From Adiantum capillus-veneris (taxonomy: Eukaryota; Streptophyta; Polypodiopsida; Polypodiales; Pteridaceae): DNA of 62,000 nucleotides. The position numbers were made by a program, and so were the translations under genes. The notes below the pieces were generated by a model. The model saw only the letters and a program-made list of their open reading frames with translations, ran no database searches and was not told the DNA's origin. Positions 54,795-62,000 of this stretch are shown here, piece by piece (the first letter of the stretch is position 1; each line of letters begins with the position of its first letter). The stretch covers positions 100,225,087 to 100,287,086 of the forward strand of contig CM043966.1 in the NCBI GenBank assembly GCA_014529385.2. Direction: 5' to 3'.

Positions 54795-55842
54795 TTACAA
54801 GCATGCATCATGGACACCAGGATTGTAAGTGCACTCTGCGCTAAAAGCCCATTCTGCATCAACATCAGCATCACAGTTTTCTTTCACAGAAGACTCAACA
54901 ATGGCTGCATTTGTAGTGGAACCAGCATTTGCAATGGAACCACCCTCTTTCTTCTTAGCCTCTTTGACGTTCAACTTAGGACATTGCTTGATCAAGTTAT
55001 CATTTGCTTTACAATAATGACAATGCATCTTCTTTTTGCCCTTATCACCAGAGTTTCCAGACAAATTGCTGCTAGCAGAAGCATTAGGAATATAATTTTT
55101 TCCACTCGCAACAGAACCATAAGAAGTGGCTGCATTGCTATTGCCACCCTTTCTTTGAGAAGCAATAAAAGCCCGTTCAACTGCTTATTGCCTAATCCTG
55201 TTTTTTTTGGAAAGTGACTCTTGCAACAGCAATGTGCATAATGCATCAAACTTGACAACTTCAGGATTTCCTTGGGTCATAAGTCTCCAAGTACTAGCAA
55301 AAGTCTGGTAAGAATCTGGTAAGGCATCAAGAACAGTCTGCACAAGGGAAATATCTGAAATGACTTCACCTGCAAAAATTAGTTGCTCATTGATATCCTT
55401 GACACCAGCAAGAAAGGTGTGCATATCATCTTCCTCATGCATAATCTTCGACTCCATCTCTTTACGCAACAAAGAAATTTTAGCCTCATTGCAGCTTGCA
55501 TAAAGACCTGCTAGAATATCCCAAGCCTGTTTTGCAGATTTTGTTGAAGGAATGTGAGGAACAATGGTGTGCTTCACACACAATGAAATCAATGCATGAG
55601 CCTGCGCATCCTTTACATCCCAATGAGATTGTTCTGTTGTAGGCAAAACAACTCTAATAGTAGCAATCCTTGCAGCAAGACCTGCAAAATCCTCAACATC
55701 GCCTACATCCTCAGAACCAGGACGTACATCAATGCCCTGCACAATATTCTAGACGCCCTTTAACACAAGAACATTTTGCATCATGCAAGCCCAAATAGGG
55801 TAATTGTCCCCATCCAACCTGTCCTCAGCAGCAAACATCTTG
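54795..55842 (-). pseudogene. gag: Copia-B gag
   Basis: It begins inside the domain at FKMFAAEDRLDGDNYPIWAC because the 5' end is fused to a truncated LTR. After one stop at 55749-55751 it reads QGIDVRPGSEDVGDVEDFAG, WDVKDAQAHALISLCVKHTI and LLRKEMESKIMHEEDDMHTF. LPDSYQTFASTWRLMTQGNP follows; this is the UBN2-type copia gag. The knuckle CHYCKANDNLIKQC has Asn where the zinc-binding His belongs. Confidence 0.88.
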
Positions 55843-55984
55843 AATGTGCAATGGAAAGATAGATAGCCCTCGAGTGATGGGCGTACATACAATGCACGGG
55901 GGAAAAAACCTCCTAAAGAGGGAAAAAATGCCCCGGCAGTCCTAGTGTGTTCACACACATCACTACCACATGTATATGGTAACA

Positions 55985-56075
55985 TTTAGATGCATAAAAA
56001 TAAATAATTAAGTTCCTTCTCTCAAAGAGGAAAAAGAGGACACGTGTCCAAATGATATAATTAAATAATACGAGC

Positions 56076-56136
<61 letters not shown>

Positions 56137-56391
56137 GGACCAAGCTTGAGAGGGGGAGGTATACTCTCCCACACAGACACACACAAACACACAAACACAT
56201 TCTCTCATTGTGTGGAGTGCAAAGTGCAAGAGCTCCATCTCCTTCTCCAAGCTTGTTCGGATGACCAAAGTGAAATAACTAATCTAACGATTCTTGAATC
56301 CACTAAAAGCCTATGTCATAAAAGTAGATCAACGTTCTCAATGAGGGAAGTACCTACCTCTTATAGAGTATGCGTCTAATGACATTGTACA
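55985..56391 (+). repeat. Gypsy-D 5' LTR, second part, with (GA)n
   Basis: Continues the LTR after Copia-B and ends near ACATTGTACA. A (GA)n tract lies at about 56078-56134 and CACA-rich sequence at 56170-56200. The order GA tract, CACA, then TCCATCTCCTTCTCCAAGC resembles the middle of the Gypsy-E LTR. Confidence 0.65.
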
Positions 56392-56822
56392 TACTTCTAT
56401 GGGGAAAGCACCTTTCGAAGTTAAAGAGGGAAGATCCAAAAGTCCCTTACTACTTAAAGTACATGGGAAGATCTTCGCTGCTAATAAATATAGCCGAGAC
56501 TTACAATAATCTTTTCCAAAGATAAAAAAAGGTCATATCCATCTCACAGAAAAGGCAAAAAGGGTTTCTACTAATAAGCACAAAAGAGCCTTAGCCTTTA
56601 AGAAAAATGATTGGGTCTTGCTAAAGTTTCTCAAGGCTCATCTAAGGTATACAACGAGCAAGAATCCTACGAGCCACCAAGAGTATTATGCTAAACTAGC
56701 AAAAAGATACTATGGTCCTTTCTTTTGAAAATTCTTAAGGCAATCAATGAGATGGCTTATTAGTTAAAGTTGCCCAGCCATTGGCTCATTCACAATGCTA
56801 ACCATGTGAGTCTACTCAACCT
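56392..56822 (+). pseudogene. int: Gypsy-D integrase C-terminus (first part)
   Basis: TSMGKAPFEVKEGRSKSPLL, LKVHGKIFAANKYSRDL, KHKRALAFKKNDWVLLKFLK, RYTTSKNPTSHQEYYAKLA, KRYYGPF then (frame change) INEMAY and HWLIHNANHVSLL. This is the post-DDE integrase region of chromovirus-type gypsy (GKAPFEV...; DWVLLKF; KLAxRYYGPF; LPxHxxIHxxFHVSLL). It is cut exactly at VSLL by Gypsy-E. Confidence 0.88.
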
Positions 56823-58236
56823 GTAACATTTAATGGGGTAGTAACTTATGTGTAGCGGAAATTAACATAGACATAGTGAGCATTTCATTAAGAATAGATT
56901 CCTAATGAGCATAGCAAGAGTGCTTGGTTGGAGAGAGAGCAACAAAATCATAATGCCTCATTAGAACTAGGCATGAATAATACTTGAAAAAGAGAGAGAA
57001 ATTAAGCTATTGACAACAGTTGAGGACCGGATGTACATGGAGCCAGTCCCCCCTCCAAAAGGCTTTGTATTATAGGTTTCCCCCATCAAGGGAGACATTT
57101 TACAATAAAACACTTTGTGTTCCTTCAATAACTTGCTAGTGCAATGAAGACGGAAGCTTCAAGCACCAAGCTTACACTTGAAAAACACAACATCAATTCC
57201 CTCACGGTCTCAGACCCAAGACCTCACACAATTTCGAAGATGGTGAGAGCTAGCGGGGTATGAGAGTAGATCTAGAGGAAGAAGAGGTATTCTTACAGAA
57301 AGAAGTATTTCTCCTCACATAATCACTCTTAATAGCTGAGCATAGCGTAGTAATTAGCATGGTAGAGGAGATGAGCATGCATTGAAGCTTGGCTCTTGGT
57401 TGGATTTGCATCACAAAGCCAAGAGTTGTTGGTGTAGGCCTCCCTTCTCAAAATCTTGGAGAAGATGATGAGCTTTCTATTAAAGCTTGGATAAAGAGAG
57501 AGTGTTCTTTGCTTCACACACGAGCTTGTGTGAGTGTGTGCCATAATGCCTTTTCAAAATCAACCCCCTCTCTCTCTTGGTCGACCCCTCTTGCTAGTTC
57601 CTCTTGCTGGCACCTCATTGGCTCTTGCCATGTTTAGCCAATAGGAAATAAGAGGTCAAATGAAGAGCCTTGTGACAAGTATCCCTCTTTCCCCTTTAAT
57701 GAGAGCTTAGCTAATTCAAATATTACATTTAAATCCCCATTGGACCTTTTACCTTCTGGCCACAATAGGAATTAAGCAAGCCATTGGGCTGCTTAATTCC
57801 CATTGGAATCCTTGACAGGTTGTCCAATAATCTTCTAGGAGACTTAATGTTCATTAGTTCTTTTATCAAGTGTTTTTAAAAGAATTAAACTAAATTTACT
57901 CTAGCCTAATTTTTATTGGTCCACCTCTATGACCATCCCTTTGTGTAAAGGGAAGCTTTGAGTGAGTGTGTGTGTGTTCTCTCACCTCTTCTCTCTCTTC
58001 CCCTACCTTTAGGGCTCTCCCCCTCCCATCTAGGGATATGTGAAGATTTTATGGTCTTCGAAAGCATCCAATTCTGTTAAGCTTGACCATTTGGACTTTA
58101 CCTTTGAATTTTGGAACCTTAGCATTTTGGAAGTCTTAATGGGCTAAACCCTAAGGTCTTTGAAGCACCATTCATGCACACTGCTCTTTTGCAGATGGCC
58201 CCCCTTTGGATCCCTATTTTCCCTCCTTTGTTGAAT
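56823..58236 (-). repeat. Gypsy-E 3' LTR (truncated)
   Basis: Plus-strand start TGTAACATTTAATGGGGTAG. It matches 59130-60600 nearly base for base except for a shorter C tract and a ~60-bp gap around 57935 (CATCCAATAGGATTTGAAT and following bases missing). It stops at CCCTCCTTTG. Confidence 0.9.
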
Positions 58237-58718
58237 TATGGTGTAGAGAAGTGTGCGATGGTCTTCTCCATTTAGGGGGTGTTGGAGAGAGTTTTTTTCG
58301 CCCTCTTCGTGGAGCCATCTCCGTCGAGGTGGCGGAGACTCGCTTCTTTCTTGCTCTTTCAGTGGGGGCTCTACCGTTGAAACGTGAGTTCTCCTTTGGG
58401 AAGGAGATACGTTGCCGAGTAGTAGATTTTTGAGCCCTTCGTACGGATCCTCTTCTTCTTCCCTTCTTGGAGAGAGGCCTCTTTTGGAAGTCTCACAAGG
58501 AGGCTTCCTAGATACTCTCTCTTCTTGGTGGGGAGTTGGAGAATCACATGAGTACGTAGCTGCCATTGCACTTCACCTTGGAGGGATGGATTGCCCATGG
58601 CTTGTTGAAGCCTGGTAACAAAGTAATTAACAAGCATAGGGGCATCATTAGTAGTTTGTTCATTAGCAAAATCAAAGCTATCAACATTAATTTCACTCTT
58701 TGTACTATTGTCAGCCAT
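58237..58718 (-). pseudogene. Gypsy-E gag-side remnant
   Basis: The minus frame from 58718 starts MADNSTKSEINVDSFDFANE and includes PMLVNYFVTRLQQAMGNPSL. Another frame from 58566 is Pro/Arg/Glu-rich (SKRGLSPRREEEEDPYEGLK; RSESPPPRRRWLHEEGEK). Position just after primer site and leader makes a gag start likely; no gag core or knuckle is visible, and a frameshift probably separates the two frames. Confidence 0.4.
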
Positions 58719-59111
58719 TCTAAAAAATTTTAGGTGTAAAATTTTTAAGTGTACTTTGGCACTTCAAGCCCTAGTTGCTACTCCTCTTAACCCTTTAGAA
58801 AAGCACTCAAGCTTCTGTACCCGCACGACTCGAATATCATTAATTGCAAGGAATAGAAGAGAGGGTCTTTCACCACCAAAACAGTACCGGCTCTTGTCAA
58901 GCTTCTAATAGCTCAATAGTGATTAATCCGTAGGCAAGCCCCGTAGGACTCCACTATTAAGACCATAGCTCTCGACAGTGATGCCCCGTTATCTGCACGA
59001 AGCACGCGCACTGCAAGGCTGAAAAATCCCTATTCTACATAATTGCAAATAATAATACCAACCATTTATATCAGCTTGAGGACCTCTCTTCTTGAGCAAG
59101 AAAAGAGAAAC
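58719..59111 (-). other. Gypsy-E leader
   Basis: Non-coding sequence between primer site and first ATG; nothing else recognised. Confidence 0.5.
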
Positions 59112-59129
59112 CTTATGCTCTGATACAAA

Positions 59130-59861
59130 TGTAACATTTAATGGGGTAGTACCTTATGTGTAGCAGAAATTAACATAGACATAGTGAGCATTTCATTAAG
59201 AATAGATTCCTAATGAGCATAGCAAGAGTGCTAGGTTGGAGAGAGAGCAACAAAGCATAACGCCTCATTAGAGTTAGGCATGAACAATACTTCAAAAAGA
59301 GAGAGAAATTAAGCTATTGACAACAATTGAGGACCTGCAGCCGGTCCCCCCTCCAAAAGGCTTTGTATTATAGGTTTCCCCCATCATGGGAAACATTTTA
59401 CAATACAATACTGTGTTCCTTCAATAACTTGCTGGTGCAATGAAGATGGAAGCTTCAAGCACCAAGCTTACACTTGAAAAACACAACATCAATTCCCTCA
59501 CGGTCTCAGACCCAAGACCTCACACAATTTCGAAGATGGTGAGAGCTAGCGGGGTATGAGAGTAGATCTAGAGGAAGAAAAAGTATTCTTACAGAAAGAA
59601 GTATTTCTCCTCACATAATCACTCTTAATAGTTGAGCATAGCGTAGTAATTAGCATGGTAGAGGAGATGAGCATGCATTGAAGCTTGTCTCTTGGTTGGA
59701 TTTGCATCACAAAGCCAAGATTTGTTGGTGTAGGCCTCCCTTCTCAAAAGCTTGGAGAAGATGATGAGCTTTCCATTAAAGCTTGGATAAAGAGAGAGAG
59801 TTCTTTGCTTCACACATGAGCTTGTGTGAGTGTGTGTGCCATAATGCCTTTGCAAAATCAG

Positions 59862-59894
<33 letters not shown>

Positions 59895-60733
59895 TCTCTC
59901 TCTCTTGGTGGACCCCTCTTGCTATTTCCTCTTGCTGGCACCTCATTGGCTCTTGCCAAGCTTAGCCAATAGGAAATAACAGGTCAAATGAAGAGCCTTG
60001 TGACAAGTGTCCCTCTTTCCCCTTTAATGAGAGCTTAGCTAATTCAAATATTACATTTAAATCCCCATTGGACCTTTTACCCTTCTGGCCAATAGGAATT
60101 AAGCAAGCCATTGAGTTGCTTAATTCCCATTGGACCCCTTGGTAGGTTATCCAATAATCTTCTAGGAGACTTGATTTTCATTGCTTCTTTTATCAAGTGT
60201 TTTTAAAAGAATTAAACTAAATTTACTCTAGCCTAATTTTCATTGGTCCACCTCTATGGACATCCAATAGGATTTGAATGCACTTTGGAGGCAATTGGGC
60301 TAGGAACCTGACATGTGTCCACTATGCCCTTTGTGTAAAGGGAAGCCTTGAGTGTGTGCGTGTGTGTGTTCTCTCACCTGTTCTCTCTCTTCCCCTACCT
60401 TTAGGGATCGCCCCCTCCCAACTAGGGATATGTGAAGATTTTATGGTCTTCACAAAAGTATCCAATTTTGTTAAGCTTGACCATTTGGACTTTACCTTTG
60501 AATTTTGGAACCTTAGCATTTTGGAAGTCTTAATGGGCTAAACCCTAAGGTCTTTGAAGCACCATTCATGCACATTGCTGCAGATGCCCCCCCTCCTTTG
60601 GATCCCTACTGTGGCCGGTCTGCTAGCCTTACCAATATTCTAGCTTTTTTCTCCCCTGGTACTTCCCCATATTAAATGATCAGTTTAACATGAGAGAATC
60701 ATTTAGGAGAATTAGATATTAGTTATTATGACA
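59130..60733 (-). repeat. Gypsy-E 5' LTR
   Basis: 1,604 bp; minus reading starts TGTCATAATAACTAATATC and ends CCCATTAAATGTTACA. It contains a run of 31 C at 59862-59892, where the other LTR has only five. Confidence 0.92.
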
Positions 60734-60960
60734 CAAGCCTTACAAAGGAGAGCTTTAAAAAGAACGAATAATGGAGGACCCGCCAGAGATCAAAGATCAA
60801 GAAGAGGTGTTGCAGCCCGAATCGATTCTTCAACACGAAGACAAGGTACTAAGAAATGTTAACGTTTTCAATGATATCTTGTTAAGTTTAAGAATTATCC
60901 TTTTAAAGATGCTAGAGGGATGCTTGGAACCTAGCTTAAGGATCATAATATAAACCTTGT
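60734..60960 (+). pseudogene. int: Gypsy-D chromodomain (second part)
   Basis: Coding resumes exactly after Gypsy-E as KPYKGEL, stop, KERIMEDPPEIKDQEEVLQP then ESILQHEDKVLRN. After a frame change come YLVKFKNYPFKDARGMLGT, stop, LKDHN. The pattern YLVKFKNYPF(E/K)(E/D)A is the chromodomain-like tail of plant chromovirus integrases, thought to guide insertion. The usual Trp near the end is Gly here (ARGM). Confidence 0.85.
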
Positions 60961-61343
60961 CAATGCTTACAATGCTACACTAGAGTAAGCAAATGAAAAT
61001 GCATTTTCAATGAACAATGTTTTTGTCTTATAAGACTCATTCTCTTTCTTTTATTGTGCACAAAAATCAAGAAGTATGCATGCTTAGGATCATGCTTGTG
61101 GTGACGACGTCTCCCAAACACAAGAACTTGTCACTCTATTTTGGAAGTATGATATGGACTAAAGAATAGACATGCTTGCAACAGCTAAGTCTCGCGAGCT
61201 CCAAATGGATTAGTCATCCATTCTGGAATGATGTCATAGGGTAAAAAGGGATTCTCTACCCGCTAAGAAACATGGACTAATGACTAGGCTTTATCTTCTC
61301 TACCTTATAGTCAAGGACGACTATGATTTCAAGAGAGAGATAA
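60961..61343 (+). other. Gypsy-D 3' untranslated region and polypurine tract
   Basis: Non-coding; ends with the purine tract CAAGAGAGAGATAA at about 61330-61343 directly before the LTR. Confidence 0.6.
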
Positions 61344-61579
61344 TGTCATAAATTATAATATCTAACTTTACCAAATGATTTTCTCATATTAAACTGATCA
61401 TTTAATATGGGAAGATAAAAGGGGAACAAGACTTAGGATAAAGATTTGTGCTTCTAGACCTATCTCAACAGGGGCCCAAAAGGAGAAATGGTTGTATCTC
61501 AATAGGGGTCCAAAAGGAGACGGCCTACCAAAGAGCAATGTGCACTAAGTGTTTCTAGATTTATCTGAGCAAGGGACCG
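61344..61579 (+). repeat. Gypsy-D 3' LTR (truncated)
   Basis: Matches 50636-50880 closely and breaks off at AAGGGACC. What follows (61580-62000) does not resemble the rest of the LTR. Confidence 0.82.
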
Positions 61580-62000
61580 ATGCACCAAGGTGGTGTTCCT
61601 GCAGACACCAACAATTAATATTGGTTCTCCTCTTCATGCATTGCCATAGCTTTCCTTGCTTCTCTTTTGTTTTATGCCCTTCACATTTGAGAACAACATC
61701 TGAAGTGTGGGGTTCATGCGGAGAGGGGGACAAATTATTTGACATCAAAAGTCTGCCATGTCCCCGCCGCACTACTCTCATGAGAATTCAGACGCTCTTC
61801 AGTCTCAATGGACTTCTTTTATTGTAGCACTTCAAAGGGATTGCGGAGAGGGATGCCAACAATCCCTCCTTTTAGTGGAGCAGGGATGGGTGCTTTTCCC
61901 TTTCAAGGCATTAGCAACTCCCAGTGGCATCGAATCCCTTGCCACAACCTTCACCCTCTTGATTCTCTTCAGCCTTGGGACTTGCACGGCCTACGTGGCT
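61580..62000. other. Unassigned window end
   Basis: Relatively GC-rich sequence with a 92-codon plus frame (61549-61827) and a minus frame. Neither has a recognisable motif. Confidence 0.3.

Larger units (their letters stand above)
51350..55984 (-). mobile_element. Copia-B LTR retrotransposon (minus)
   Basis: 4,635 bp flanked by the perfect 5-bp duplication TTTAG (51345-51349, 55985-55989). The left (3') LTR is 51350-51577 and complete. The right (5') LTR is only 55845-55984 and runs directly into gag, so its inner half, the primer site and the gag start are deleted. Reading frames are the best preserved in the window: protease plus integrase is open for 317 codons and integrase plus RT for 335. 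Confidence 0.95.
56823..60733 (-). mobile_element. Gypsy-E, internally deleted (minus)
   Basis: The right (5') LTR is 59130-60733 (1,604 bp). The primer site is 59112-59129 (minus, TTTGTATCAGAGCATAAG, initiator-Met type). A short gag-like stretch follows, then the left (3') LTR 56823-58236, which lacks its first ~150 bp. The deletion thus joined gag sequence to the middle of the 3' LTR. Flanks CAACC (56818-56822) and CAAGC (60734-60738) are a target duplication with one mismatch. LTRs are about 95% alike and share their start with the Gypsy-D LTR. Confidence 0.88.
50636..61579 (+). mobile_element. Gypsy-D, chromodomain-bearing gypsy relic (+)
   Basis: The 5' LTR starts TGTCATAAAATATAATATC at 50636 (50636-51349 and 55985-56391 around Copia-B). 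The 3' LTR starts TGTCATAAATTATAATATC at 61344, after a purine tract (CAAGAGAGAGATAA), and stops at 61579. Between them only the integrase C-terminus and chromodomain remain (56392-56822 and 60734-60960), so primer site to mid-integrase was deleted. Two later insertions split what is left. Confidence 0.8.

Noticed and set aside
56823-60733. Gypsy-E as a copia element (initiator-Met primer site)
   Set aside because: Its LTR start is shared with Gypsy-D, which encodes a chromodomain-type integrase; chromoviruses also use this primer. The internal deletion leaves no pol to decide outright.

Overview
The window reads as intergenic heterochromatin of a land plant, most likely a seed plant with a repeat-rich genome. 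I recognise no complete host gene, tRNA or rRNA. Nearly every coding signal belongs to a transposable element of a plant-typical kind: Ty1/copia, Ty3/gypsy (including a Tat-type element with a second RNase H and a chromodomain-bearing element), a CACTA DNA transposon, a Mutator-like MITE and a LINE remnant. The sequence is AT-rich and littered with (GA)n/(CT)n microsatellites. All element genes are broken by stops, frameshifts or deletions, so this is a fossil bed of nested insertions. Element names used here (Gypsy-A to -E, Copia-A and -B) are local labels.

Layout. 1-2115: GA microsatellites and a tandemly duplicated LINE ORF1-like remnant (-). 2116-~19990: Gypsy-A (+), with a tRNA-Asp-type primer site. 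Its LTR is split by a 5.48-kb, largely non-coding LTR element with 140-bp LTRs and a GTTTG target duplication (2432-7908). Its gag is split by a 4.98-kb CACTA transposon with TAA target duplications (11865-16842). The CACTA carries subterminal AGCGACGCT repeats, a transposase lacking its core, a second TNP1-like gene and a captured heavy-metal-associated (HIPP-like) host gene fragment. Gypsy-A has no recognisable reverse transcriptase and carries an aspartic-protease-like domain after integrase. 21240-22810: a second copy of the Gypsy-A LTR and leader, inverted. 22811-27237: an unassigned (-) ORF cluster and a leader-like region with spaced palindromes.

27241-~47640: Gypsy-B (-), related to Gypsy-A. 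Its gag is split by Gypsy-C (31791-39897, Tat-type, paired ~1.24-kb LTRs). Between its gag and its primer site lies Copia-A (40797-46233), which in turn carries a 458-bp MULE-type MITE with a 9-bp target duplication. 47640-50635: copia remnants and a 31-bp palindromic minisatellite. 50636-61579: Gypsy-D (+), a chromodomain-bearing element reduced to LTRs plus an integrase C-terminus. Its 5' LTR is split by Copia-B (TTTAG target duplication, 51350-55984), and its integrase is split by Gypsy-E (-, 56823-60733). Gypsy-E belongs to the same LTR family and has a near-perfect CAA(C/G)C target duplication.

The genes do not work together as a host pathway; the window is best read as a stratigraphy, inner insertions being younger than their hosts. 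The most unusual signals are: the protease-like domain downstream of integrase in Gypsy-A, followed by a tryptophan-repeat tail; palindromes sharing an ATCGCGAT core, recurring in the leaders or LTRs of several elements; the HIPP fragment captured by the CACTA; and the inverted pair of Gypsy-A LTR-leader arms.
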